Both the position numbers and the translations under genes were made by a program. Below are positions 1-11,322 of a DNA stretch of 64,000 bases, one piece after another. The notes below the pieces were generated by a model that was not told where the DNA came from, made no database searches, and saw only the letters and a list, made by a program, of their open reading frames with translations. This DNA is from Ampullaceana balthica (taxonomy: Eukaryota; Mollusca; Gastropoda; Lymnaeidae): positions 1 through 64,000 of the forward strand of contig CALYLW010000329.1 of assembly GCA_944989445.1 (NCBI GenBank), given 5' to 3'. The first letter of the stretch is position 1. The number at the start of each line of letters is the position of its first letter.

Positions 1-410
1 TACTCTACATCAGCTGCACACCTCAATAATGATTGTACCACACTATCATAGTTTCACCTAAAGACCTTGAACGAAAAAAAAACATAGACATGCTCAGTAT
101 GTGGCAGCATTCAGAGACAATGTTAACTTGTTACTGTGTAGTGTGTCGCATACGACATTAAGGAAACACCGGATGTGACATTAAGGAAACACCGGATGTG
201 GCATTATGAAGAAGTCCAAGTGTTGTGCAACTCGCGTAAATGATCCAAATTATTAGTGTCCTAATACCTGAAGAAAAATCGCTTGTTACTTCTATGACTA
301 GAACTAGTAGATGGAAGTTTCTTCAATTTACACAACGTAAAGAGCTTTTTAATAATTCCATTGAAGAGGTTTATTTCATAGTGAATACAACCAATCAATG
401 GTCTAAGGCG
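1..410. other. Unique AT-rich flank with a short direct duplication
   Basis: No gene is recognisable. A 23-bp segment containing ttaaggaaacaccggatgt is duplicated head to tail at about 154-176 and 177-199. The rest is single-copy sequence leading into the large array. Confidence 0.6.
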
Positions 411-3290
411 TAGTGAGATCAGAGGTGTCTCATGACTCATGGTGCGATGAGATCAGAGGTGTCTCATGACTCATGGTGCGATGAGATCAGAGGTGTCTCA
501 TGACTCATGGTGCGATGAGATCAGAGGTGTCTCATGACTCATGGTGCGATGAGATCAGAGGTGTCTCATGACTCATGGTGCGATGAGATCAGAGGTGTCT
601 CATGACTCATGGTGCGATGAGATCAGAGGTGTCTCATGACTCATGGTGCGATGTGATCAGAGGTGTCTCATGACTCATGGTGCGATGAGATCAGAGGTGT
701 ATCATGACTCATGGTGCTGATGAGATCAGAGGTGTCTCATGACTCATGGTGCGATGAGATCAGAGGTGTCTCATGACTCATGGTGCGATGAGATCAGAGG
801 TGTCTCATGACTCATGGTGCGATGAGATCAGAGGTGTCTCATGACTCATGGTGCGATGAGATCAGAGGTGTCTCATGACTCATGGTGCGATGAGATCAGA
901 GGTGTCTCATGACTCATGGTGCGATGAGATCAGAGGTGTCTCATGACTCATGGTGCGATGAGATCAGAGGTGTCTCATGACTCATGGTGCGATGAGATCA
1001 GAGGTGTCTCATGACTCATGGTGCGATGAGATCAGAGGTGTCTCATGACTCATGGTGTGATGATATTAGTGGTGTCTCATGACTCATGGTGCGATGATAT
1101 TAGTGGTGTCTCATGACTCATGGTGCGATGATATTAGTGGTGTCTCATGACTCATGGTGTGATGAGATCAGAGGTGTCTCATGATTCATGGTGCGATGAG
1201 ATCAGAGGTGTCTCGTGATTCATGGTGCGATGAGATCAGAGGTGTCTCATGATTCATGGTGCGATGAGATCAGAGGTGTCTCATGATTCATGGTGCGATG
1301 AGATCAGAGGTGTCTCGTGATTCATGGTGCGATGAGATCAGAGGTGTCTCATGACTCATGGTGCGATGAGATCAGAGGTGTCTCATGACTCATGGTGCGA
1401 TGAGATCAGAGGTGTCTCATGACTCATGGTGCGATGAGATCAGAGGTGTCTCATGACTCATGGTGCGATGAGATCAGAGGTGTCTCATGACTCATGGTGC
1501 GATGAGATCAGAGGTGTCTCATGACTCATGGTGCGATGAGATCAGAGGTGTCTCATGACTCATGGTGCGATGAGATCAGAGGTGTCTCATGACTCATGGT
1601 GCATGATCGAGGTGTATCATGACTCATGGTGCGATGAGATCAGAGGTGTCTCATGACTCATGGTGCGATGAGATCAGAGGTGTCTCATGACTCATGGTGC
1701 GATGAGATCAGAGGTGTCTCATGACTCATGGTGTGATGATATCAGTGGTGTCTCATGACTCATGGTGCGATGATATTAGTGGTGTCTCATGACTCATGGT
1801 GCGATGATATCAGTGGTGTCTCATGACTCATGGTGCGATGAGATCAGAGGTGTCTCATGATTCATGGTGCGATGAGATCAGAGGTGTCTCGTGATTCATG
1901 GTGCGATGAGATCAGAGGTGTCTCATGATTCATGGTGCGATGAGATCAGAGGTGTCTCATGACTCATGGTGCGATGAGATCAGAGGTGTCTCGTGATTCA
2001 TGGTGCGATGAGATCAGAGGTGTCTCATGATTCATGGTGCGATGAGATCAGAGGTGTCTCATGATTCATGGTGCGATGAGATCAGAGGTGTCTCGTGATT
2101 CATGGTGCGATGAGATCAGAGGTGTCTCTGATTCATGGTGCGATGAGATCAGAGGTGTCTCATGATTCATGGTGCGATGAGATCAGAGGTGTCTCGTGAT
2201 TCATGGTGCGATGAGATCAGAGGTGTCTCATGATTCATGGTGCGATGAGATCAGAGGTGTCTCATGATTCATGGTGCGATGAGATCAGAGGTGTCTCATG
2301 ATTCATGGTGCGATGAGATCAGAGGTGTCTCATGATTCATGGTGCGATGAGATCAGAGGTGTCTCGTGATTCATGGTGCGATGAGATCAGAGGTGTCTCA
2401 TGATTCATGGTGCGATGAGATCAGAGGTGTCTCATGATTCATGGTGCGATGACATCAGAGGTGTCTCATGATTCATGGTGCGATGAGATCAGAGGTGTCT
2501 CGTGATTCATGGTGCGATGAGATCAGAGGTGTCTCGTGATTCATGGTGCGATGAGATCAGAGGTGTCTCGTGATTCATGGTGCGATGAGATCAGAGGTGT
2601 CTCATGATTCATGGTGCGATGAGATCAGAGGTGTCTCGTGATTCATGGTGCGATGAGATCAGAGGTGTCTCATGATTCATGGTGCGATGAGTTCAGAGGT
2701 GTCTCGTGATTCATGGTGCGATGAGATCAGAGGTGTCTCATGATTCATGGTGCGATGAGTTCAGAGGTGTCTCATGATTCATGGTGCGATGAGATCAGAG
2801 GTGTCTCATGATTCATGGTGCGATGAGATCAGAGGTGTCTCGTGATTCATGATGCGATGAGATCAGAGGTGTCTCGTGACTCATGGTGCGATGAGATCAG
2901 AGGTGTCTCATGACTCATGGTGCGATGAGATCAGAGGTGTCTCATGATTCATGGTGCGATGAGATCAGAGGTGTCTCGTGATTCATGGTGCGATGAGATC
3001 AGAGGTGTCTCATGATTCATGGTGCGATGAGTTCAGAGGTGTCTCGTGATTCATGGTGCGATGAGTTCAGAGGTGTCTCATGATTCATGGTGCGATGAGA
3101 TCAGAGGTGTCTCATGATTCATGGTGCGATGAGATCAGAGGTGTCTCGTGATTCATGGTGCGATGAGATCAGAGGTGTCTCGTGATTCATGGTGCGATGA
3201 GATCAGAGGTGTATCATGACTCATGGTGCGATGATATTAGTGGTGTCTCATGATTCATGGTGCGATGAGATCAGAGGTGTCTCATAGTTT
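411..3290. repeat. 34-bp minisatellite, about 84 copies
   Basis: The unit reads gatgagatcagaggtgtctc followed by atgactcatggtgc. Copies are nearly identical. The main variants are tgactca versus tgattca, catga versus cgtga, and gatattagtgg replacing gatcagagg. Roughly half the copies carry tgactca, a perfect AP-1/TRE consensus. Three consecutive copies with the tatTAGTGG variant at about 1055-1160 reappear at about 1731-1835, near 20 units away, showing block duplication. Decayed copies continue to about 3355. The unit length is not a multiple of three, so it gives no long frame. Confidence 0.98.
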
Positions 3291-3360
3291 GTAGTGTCAT
3301 GCTATAAGTTGTATGTAATAATCTGTGGTGTCACGCGATGAGTTTTATGTAATGGTTGTT

Positions 3361-3870
3361 ATATAATAATAATAATAATAATAATAATTGATAATTTATA
3401 TAGCGCTGTATCCCAGTAGGGAACCAGGCTCACAGCCCTTTACATTGAGATCATAACATACATATAATAATTAAATAACCATTCATACCATAATAACAAC
3501 ATAAAGGACAGTACATTACACACAAGCTACGCTAATCATTAAAACAAATTTTTTTTCTTCAATTTTGTAAATAGATTTTGAAAAGATGCGTCTTAAGTGC
3601 AGTCTTGAAGGACTTGGTAGTTTGAATACTACGGATGTGTAATGGTAGAGAATTCCATTGTATGGCCGCACAAAAAAGAGAATGACCTTTCACCAAAAGT
3701 TCTAGTTCGTGTCTTAGGAACACAGAGAATACGTGTGTCTGCAGAAGAGCGTAGCTGACGACTGGGTGAGTAGACCGACAGAAGTTCAGTAAGATAGGAA
3801 GGAGATGAGTCAGAAAAGAAGTTTCTTTTGGTCTGTTGTGGCGGGATTTGTAGAAATTTCATTGTCTTAG
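3361..3870 (-). mobile_element. 3' end of an L2/CR1-like non-LTR retrotransposon
   Basis: Read on the minus strand, this holds the last part of a reverse-transcriptase ORF, a short 3' UTR with gtaaagggctgtgagcc and a cagcgctatataaatta motif, and a (TTA)n tail at 3361-3389. The same 3' terminus recurs at 21124-21260. The element is 5' truncated near 3870, the usual form of a LINE insertion. Clade assignment is from the C-terminal protein motif and microsatellite tail only. Confidence 0.8.
3629..3862 (-). pseudogene. Reverse transcriptase C-terminal fragment of a LINE
   Basis: The translation contains YLTELLSVYSPSRQLRSS, then VPKTRTRTFGERSFS and a degraded WNSLP-type motif (MEFSTI). This is the conserved tail just after the thumb of many non-LTR retrotransposon polymerases. 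Beyond the stop, another frame still reads a KTALKTHLFK-like stretch, also typical of this tail, so at least one frameshift is present. No catalytic motifs remain. It is a dead 5'-truncated copy related to the fragment at 24508-24850. Confidence 0.8.
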
Positions 3871-4169
3871 GTGTGACATTTTACGTGATGTCCTAGGGTG
3901 ACCTGAGGCCTGTAGTAAGCTATAGAATGTACCATTGTCGGGTGAAGGCAGGGATTTGTTCCTGGGGCGCTGGGTGAGTCCACCCAGCTCCTTATGGGTA
4001 CCTGAGACTATTTAGAAAAACGAAGGCGGCCGGACATTGTGCGAACAGACCGACGTGTGCGCTCTTATCAGAACGTAGGGCGCAAGAATCTTCTGCAATA
4101 GAAGTAGAGTCTAAAAAAAAATTTTTTAAAGTTGGATGAGTGAGACTGTTCTTCTCTGCGTAAAGGCTT
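3871..4169. other. Unique spacer before the 36-bp array
   Basis: No recognisable gene. It contains a GC-richer stretch (about 4020-4100) between two repeats. I could not assign it to any family. Confidence 0.5.
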
Positions 4170-5035
4170 CTGGTGTGGCTAAGTCTGTCGCGTGGTACAA
4201 TCTGTGAAGTGTGGCTAAGTCCTACGCGTGGTACAATCTGTGAAGTGTGGCTAAGTCTGTCGCGTGGTACAATCTGTGAAGTGTGGCTAAGTCTGTCGCG
4301 TGGTACCATCTGTGAAGTGTGGCTAAGTCTGTCGCGTGATACAATCTGTTAAGTGTGGCTAAGTCTGTCGCGTGGTACAATCTGTGAAGTGTGGCTAAGT
4401 CTGTCGCGTGGTACAATCTGTGAAGTGTGGCTAAGTCAGTCGCGTGGTACAATCTGTGAAGTGTGGCTAAGTCTGTCGCGTGGTACAATCTGTGAAGTGT
4501 GGCTAAGTCTGTCGCGTGGTACAATCTGTGAAGTGTGGCTAAGTCTGTCGCGTGGTACAATCTGTTAAGTGTGGCTAAGTCTGTCGCGTGGTACAATCTA
4601 TGGTGTGTGGCTAAGTCTGTCGCGTGGTACAATCTGTTAAGTGTGGCTAAGTCTGTCGCGTGGTACAATCTGTGAAGTGTGGCTAAGTCTGTCGCGTGGT
4701 ACAATCTGTGAAGTGTGGCTAAGTCTGTCGCGTGGTACAATCTGTTAAGTGTGGCTAAGTCTGTCGCGTGGTACAATCTATGGTGTGTGGCTAAGTCTGT
4801 CGCGTGGTACAATCTGTTAAGTGTGGCTAAGTCTGTCGCGTGGTACAATCTGTGAAGTGTGGCTAAGTCTGTCGCGTGGTACAATCTGTGAAGTGTGGCT
4901 AAGTCTGTCGCGTGGTACAATCTGTGAAGTGTGGCTAAGTCTGTCGCGTGGTACAATCTATGGTGTGTGGCTAAGTCTGTCGCGTGGTACAATCTGTTAA
5001 TGTGGCTAAGTCTGTCGCGTGGTACAATTTGTGGT
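4170..5035. repeat. 36-bp minisatellite, about 24 copies
   Basis: The unit is gtgtggctaagtctgtcgcg followed by tggtacaatctgtgaa. At 36 bp it equals 12 codons, so both strands read open through most of the array (minus-strand frame repeats LYHATDLATLHR). No flanking coding sequence continues either frame, so I treat these as repeat translations. Copy variants (ctgtgaa, ctgttaa, ctatggt) recur in blocks: the order around 4561-4740 is repeated around 4741-4920, so the array grew by multi-unit duplication. Confidence 0.97.
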
Positions 5036-5360
5036 GTGTGGTCAGGTCATGTGACACAATCTGTGGTGTGTGGCCAGGTCATATGACACAATCTGTAATG
5101 TGTGGCCAGGTCATGTGACACAATCTGTGGTGTGTGGCCAGGTCATGTGACACAATCTGTGGTGTGTGGTCAGGTCATGTGACACAATCTGTGGTGTGTG
5201 GCCAGGTCATGTGACAAAATCTGTGGTGTGTGGTCAGGTCATGTGATACAATATGTGTTGTGTGGCCAGGTCATGTGACACAATCTGTGTTGTGTGGCCA
5301 GGTCATATGACACAATCTGTGGAGTGTGGCTAGGTCATATGACACAATCTGTGGTGTTTG
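5036..5360. repeat. Diverged 32-bp continuation of the 36-bp array
   Basis: About ten copies of gtgtggccaggtcatgtgac followed by acaatctgtggt. The ends match the 36-bp unit, while the middle (taagtctgtcgcgtggtac) is replaced by a shorter E-box-like core, gtcatgtgac or the palindrome gtcatatgac. It appears to be an older or differently evolved part of the same array. Confidence 0.93.
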
Positions 5361-6015
5361 CTCCTCTTCACCAACAATCATTTTCCTCCTTTTTGTTTAA
5401 ACGACATTTTCCTGACCACCTTTTCTAACGCCTTCGCCCTCATATCCAATTGCCCGTTTCTCTAGTGTCGTTTCTCCTCCTCTCCCCCCTCCCCCCAAAC
5501 CCCTGGCAGCCAAACTGAATGATCCACACAGCGCAGCTGTACACACACGCAACCTTGTTGAGTAGGGAATACAAAATGTTATGGCAATTAACCAGCGGTG
5601 GTCTGCCAGGAGTTTTCAATGTAAGAAAAACAAGCGTTAGGTCCACGAATACTTAAAATCTCTTTAATGCATGTATGCCAAAGATAACAACAAGGAATTG
5701 TATATCTTTGCAAACTATACTTTCTTGACTGACAATGTGACTTTTTTTTTCTTTCACCGATAAACGTAGGTTTTGTATGCATGCATGGCTTGACACGTTA
5801 TTATTTTAATTTATCTTAAGTGATAAATATATTGTATTTATTTTTTTTTCTCTATTTTTAAGGAAAGTGCGGTGAATTCGGCCACAAACAAGCTATATAT
5901 AAGTTCCCATTTCATTATTATTATTATTATTATTTTAACTTTTTATTTGGAACAGAATTCCTAGAATGCTTTTGAAAAAATCAAATGGACATATAAACAC
6001 TAAAATGTATGTTTG
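5361..6015. other. Unique AT-rich sequence, no gene seen
   Basis: Short frames of under 70 codons occur on both strands with no recognisable motif. It includes a C-rich patch near 5480-5500 and a short (ATT)n run near 5914-5935. Confidence 0.5.
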
Positions 6016-6024
6016 TGTGTGTAT

Positions 6025-6744
<720 letters not shown>

Positions 6745-7009
6745 TTTAATATGACTAAAAACGTGGGGCGGGTGTTTGGTATAAAAATTAAAGATTTATA
6801 ATTTAGAAGGCAAACGAGAGATGTATAAGTGAGAGAATGAGTGAACTGCATATGTAAAACCTCATAAGCGCCCGCCCCACGTTTTTAGTCATATTAAATC
6901 AAATTACTTGAACTTATAACTTTGAAATTATCTTCTTCTTTTTAGTCCAATTATAAAAACGTTGTTTTTAAAAATCTTTTTTTTAACCTTTATTTATTTT
7001 TATTTTTAT
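6745..7009 (+). mobile_element. Foldback element, copy 1 (left arm truncated)
   Basis: Perfect 28-bp inverted arms lie at 6745-6772 and 6871-6898; the inner part reads gactaaaaacgtggggcggg. About 98 bp of spacer separates them and both outer ends fall in TTAA. Sequence beyond the right arm to about 7009 matches the outer arm of the complete copy at 8117-8486, so this copy has lost most of its left arm. No coding capacity; mobilisation in trans or origin as a palindromic repeat are both possible. Confidence 0.75.
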
Positions 7010-7310
7010 TATTAACTTGCTTTCGTGACTGTCCGCAATTATTCAAATTTGCAAATGTAAAATTAAACCACTTTTGATGGTCTTAGAGAGCTCAAAATTT
7101 TACCACAGATAGATCTTGGATGACAATGCATTGTATCAAAATTTCAGATCGATTGAATGTACCGTAATTTAAGTATTGCATTTTTTAGTTTATCTCTACA
7201 TAAGCATCTCTTATCCGTCTGCTTTTTCTTTCACGTGCCAACTCAGTTAACCCCGTGACCTCACGTTGGGCGGCGCTTATGAGGTGTTTGGTAAAATAAA
7301 TAGAGGTAAA
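7010..7310 (-). repeat. Dispersed repeat shared, inverted, with 51529-51835
   Basis: This contains the core found in the short-TIR family (minus-strand reading gaaattttgatacaatgcat) plus a piece reading cttatgaggtgtttggtaaa. Both recur in reverse complement at 51529-51835. It is a composite of foldback-arm and short-TIR-element sequence. Confidence 0.7.
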
Positions 7311-7342
7311 AAACAAACCCGTAAAAACAAAGTTTTTTACTA

Positions 7343-7832
7343 TAAATCTCTTATATATGAGACATAACTAAAAGTATTGATTATGTTCAAACGCGACAAA
7401 CATTTACAGACTGAATCTGTCTTAACTTCCGTTTGCTTTATAACCCCTGGGGGGGCGGGTGAGAGAGGGGAAAGGTCTGGTCACCGATCGCTGGACCGAG
7501 CTCAGCGTGACACGTAAAATGCAAACAAAAGCACGCCGGTACACCTGATTAAAACACGAGATGTGTTCACCGATGGCTGGCGTGAAGTCAAGTGACCCGT
7601 AAAATGTAAACAATAGTGACTTCTACATATAGTTTTATATAGATAAACTAAAAATGCATTAATTTAATTACGGTACGTTCGATCGATCTGAAATTTTGAT
7701 GCGATGCATTGTTAGGTGACACGGGTCCGTGTGACAAATTTCAGCTTGATGGCCTCACGGGAAGTGGGTCATTTTTTACTTTTGTTTTTCCGCCCGCCCA
7801 TGAGACGGCGGTGAAGTTAATATAAGGGATTT
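7343..7832 (+). mobile_element. Short-TIR non-autonomous element, copy a
   Basis: Bounded on the left by taaatctcttatatatgaga and on the right by taatataagggattta, an imperfect inverted repeat of about 13 bp. Its right half holds the family core ggtacgttcgatcgatctga. It shares its central segment with the copy at 44678-45092. No ORF. It behaves like a MITE, but I could not identify a target duplication that would fix its superfamily. Confidence 0.7.
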
Positions 7833-8116
7833 AAAAAAAAAGATTTTTAAAAGGGGAGTTAGATCATTGAAGACAATTGAATAAGAAAGCAGTCTGAATA
7901 TGAATTAGTGTAGTGTTTTCAATTGATAAGCGTTGGTGTTTGTCCATATGTTTGTGTTTGTTTCTTATAGGTCTAAAATGCCCCACCTCCACGCGGTTAG
8001 ACCTGACAATCCATAACATATGGAAACCATGTAGGCAATTTTGTATTTAATGAATTTTCTTATGTTCAAATAAAAGTAATATATACTCTATGATTTTACC
8101 CATATACTAAAAAGAG
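7833..8116. other. Unique AT-rich spacer
   Basis: Nothing recognised between the short-TIR element and the complete foldback element. Confidence 0.5.
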
Positions 8117-8486
8117 TAAAATAAATAAAGGTAAAGAAAAGGATTTTTAAAAACCACGTTTTTATAAGTGGACTAAAATAAATAAAATAATTTAAAACTT
8201 CTAAGTTCAAGTACTTTCATTTAATATGACTAAAAACGTGGGGCGGGAGTTTGGTATAAAAATTATAGATTTATAATTTAGAAGCCAAAAGAGAGATGTA
8301 TAAGTGAGAGAATGAGTGAACTGCATATGTTAAACCTCATAAGCGCCCGCCCCACGTTTGTAATCATAGTAAACATCAGTACTTGAACTTAGAAGTTTTA
8401 AATTATTTTCTTCTGTTTAGTCCACTTATACTTATAAAAACGTGGTTTTTAAAAATCCTTTTTTTTTATTACATTTATTTATTTTA
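8117..8486 (+). mobile_element. Foldback element, copy 2 (complete)
   Basis: Two long inverted arms, about 8117-8247 and 8346-8486, flank a 98-bp spacer. Paired landmarks are taaaataaataaa, ggatttttaaaaaccacgtt, taagtggactaaa and acgtggggcggg, each found in reverse complement on the other side. The spacer closely matches that of copy 1. With over 130 bp of arm each side this would form a long hairpin. It encodes nothing. Confidence 0.8.
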
Positions 8487-8719
8487 ATGGAAGTTTGTCA
8501 ACAAATTTCTAGTCCTAGTTGTCGACTACTGTTAACAAATGACTTTTCTGAAAATTCTTTATAAAATTAACTGAACATTTACATAAAAGTGGAGACAATG
8601 ATTTATCGTGTGTTGGCGATACTAATCTCCACAGCAAAAAAAGTTATACTTTTGAATTCTCTACAGGATAATAAAGAACCAGATTATTCTCTCGGGGGAG
8701 GGTGGCATCAACGAATCCC

Positions 8720-8952
8720 TACAACCAACACCAACACCATCACCATCACTACTATCACCACCACCATCACTGCTATCACCACCACCATCACCATCACTGC
8801 TATCACCACCACCACTCCATCATCACTGCTATCACCATCACTGCTATCACCATCACTGCTATCACCATCACCATCACTGCTATCACCACCACCATCACCA
8901 TCACTGCTATTACCACCACCATCACCATCACTGCTATCACCATCACCATCAG
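8720..8952. repeat. (ATCACC)n-type microsatellite
   Basis: Interrupted repeats of caccatcaccatcactgcta. All three plus-strand frames and one minus-strand frame stay open, giving T-, H- or V/M-rich translations. These are not credible proteins. Confidence 0.95.
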
Positions 8953-9849
8953 GTCAGACAGCTCTAGCCTCGCGTTCATCACATTGACCTGCAATAATGG
9001 CGGTCAATCAAATATGGGTTTTAAATTCGTTCTCAACTCTACTGTACTGAACAAGCCAATGAAATCAAAGATTTTGTTTTTTTAAGTTTAAAAAAAACTA
9101 ACTAAACTTTCCAATCATTTTCAAGTAAGTGTTTTTACAGTGGTCCCAGGGGCTGAAACCAAAGAACCTCCAGACCCCAGCCCTGGGATCAGATAACACC
9201 ACAATGGGACCAAATAGTTCCACGCGTGAACTCCTTAACCAAACAGCACTGTTCCAGTCTAACAGCAAATCACGAGATCAAAAGTCCCTGTTTGCCGGAG
9301 TTTTAAACGTCTCCTGGCCGAGATGAGTTCATTGAGATGAGTTTAATGTCAACTCTAAAAGCTGATTTGATTTTTTAACTTAAAAAACTGGTTTTGTAAA
9401 TGTGTAGACTTGTTTATCGTTATACCCAACGGTTGAAATAGATTAAACTGAGTTGAATTTGTCTTACACAATATGACTATCAGTAGGATGAGTTTTAGCA
9501 TGTATTTAATTAGACTACGGATCTCACTATTAAACGTAATTATATTTGTTTCGAGTTAGTTGCTTTAGACGGATACGGTAGTAGTATTATACACATCTAA
9601 AAGAAAAAAAAATGGCCTACGTCAGTATGTGTTTAATTTAAGCTGCTCTGGAGACTCAAATAAATGAGAAGACCAGAGTTGAGGCAGCGTTGTAGTTGTA
9701 AACTGTTAGTCTTAAATATTATTGTTACTTTACAGATTCCAAAACGTATTTATTTGAACAGGAAACGCGCTGCCAAACATTTTGATTGCACGAAGTCAAC
9801 CGCAATGGCTCTCAGAGCTTCTGGTGTCTGCAGGTGAGCGAGCTGCCGT
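8953..9849. other. Unique sequence, no gene seen
   Basis: A 65-codon plus-strand frame at 9129-9326 has no recognisable motif. The rest is AT-rich with several stops in all frames. Confidence 0.5.
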
Positions 9850-10250
9850 ATAATATCACCGCATACTGGAGATACTAGTGAGGCACATAACCACAGACTT
9901 TTGATACCAGTTACGCATAACCATTATTGGTGATACTTTTGAGACTGTTGATACTAGTTACACATAACCACATACTGGTAACTCGAGTGAAACATAACCA
10001 CATAATGTTGATTCTAGTTACGCATAGTCAAATACTTTTGATCCTATAGTTAAACATAGACACATACTTGTGCTACTAATTACACATAAATACATACTTG
10101 TGATACTAGCTACACATAGCTAACTAAATACGTGTGCTACTAGTTACACGTAACCACATACTTGTGATAGGATTGAAATATAACCACATACTTGTGATAC
10201 TAGTTACACGTAACCACATAATAGCGCTACTATTTACACATATCGCCCTA
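9850..10250. repeat. Degenerate ~30-bp tandem repeat
   Basis: Around a dozen imperfect copies of a unit resembling gatactagttacacataacc followed by acatacttgt. Copies differ by substitutions and small indels, so this array is older than its neighbour at 10432. Confidence 0.88.
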
Positions 10251-10431
10251 TTGAAAAATTGTTGATGATACAAAGCCTCTAGGGCAAGACAGTGGCAAGG
10301 ACGGAGGACGTAAAAACAAATACATGGAAGTGTTGGTAATGTCAACCTCGGACGCAGGTTAAACAAACAGATAGTAAGGTAGTCGGCGCTACAAGCAGAC
10401 CTCCCTCCACCTGGCTCTTTAACTGAGTGTC

Positions 10432-10869
10432 ATGGTTGTCTTATAATCGTGCTTCATGCCAAGAGAGTGTAACATGGTTGTCTTATAATCGTGCTTCATG
10501 CCAAGAGAGTGTAACATGGTTGTCTTATAATCGTGCTTCATGCCAAGAGAGTGTAACATGGTTGTCTTATAATCGTGCTTCATGCCAAGAGAGTGTAACA
10601 TGGTTGTCTTATAATCGTGCTTCATGCCAAGAGAGTGTAACATGGTTGTCTTATAATCGTGCTTCATGCCAAGAGAGTGTAACATGGTTGTCTTATAATC
10701 GTGCTTCATGCCAAGAGAGTGTAACATGGTTGTCTTATAATCGTGCTTCATGCCAAGAGAGTGTAACATGGTTGTCTTATAATCGTGCTTCATGCCAAGA
10801 GAGTGTAACATGGTTGTCTTATAATCGTGCTTCATGCCAAGAGAGTGTAACATGGTTGTCTTATAATCG
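10432..10869. repeat. 42-bp minisatellite, 10.4 identical copies
   Basis: The unit starts atggttgtcttataatcgtg and ends agagagtgtaac. I see no difference among the ten full copies. The unit is 14 codons, so both strands read open (minus-strand frame repeats MLHSLGMKHDYKTT). The plus-strand frame begins only at a GTG and runs out into ordinary sequence. The flanks show no exon-like continuation. Confidence 0.98.
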
Positions 10870-11128
10870 CTTTGTCATAAAATTAGAATATAATCATTGT
10901 CACTGTGTTACTGGTTTTTATCAAAGTGACACTAATCTTCTTGGTGATCCGTTCTCGGTGTCATATATATGATGGAACTAAGTATTCATACTCATTTTCA
11001 CTTCTAATAAACAGTGTTCTGGTAAATAGATCACTTCTTTATTTACATTCCACGAATAACAGTATAGAGATCCAAGAATATCATTCAGGAAAAAAAAATG
11101 GTTGTCAAAAAAATAGGCAATTAATATA

Positions 11129-11197
11129 TCTCTCTTTCTCTCCCTTTCCTTTCTCACTCTCTCTATCTCTCTCTCTCTCGCTCTCTATTTCTCTCCC

Positions 11198-11236
<39 letters not shown>

Positions 11237-11322
11237 CTCATCTCTCTCTCTCTCTCTCTCTCTCACTCTCTCTCTCTCTCTCACTATTTCTCCCCTTTCC
11301 TATCTCTCTCTCTCTCTATTCA
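11129..11322. repeat. (CT)n polypyrimidine tract
   Basis: About 190 bp of imperfect CT repeat with interspersed ttt, ccc and a. The serine/leucine-rich open frame through it is an artefact. Confidence 0.96.

Noticed and set aside
411..3290. CRISPR array
   Set aside because: Units are contiguous with no unique spacers, and the context is a eukaryotic genome.
4222..4992. A 256-codon minus-strand frame in the 36-bp array
   Set aside because: Pure repeat translation; also open on the opposite strand; no flanking coding sequence.
8589..9085. Histidine- or threonine-rich proteins
   Set aside because: They are translations of the (ATCACC)n microsatellite in different frames.
10419..10972. Frames on both strands of the 42-bp array, the plus one running past the array
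   Set aside because: The plus frame starts at GTG and ends in AT-rich DNA with no domain.
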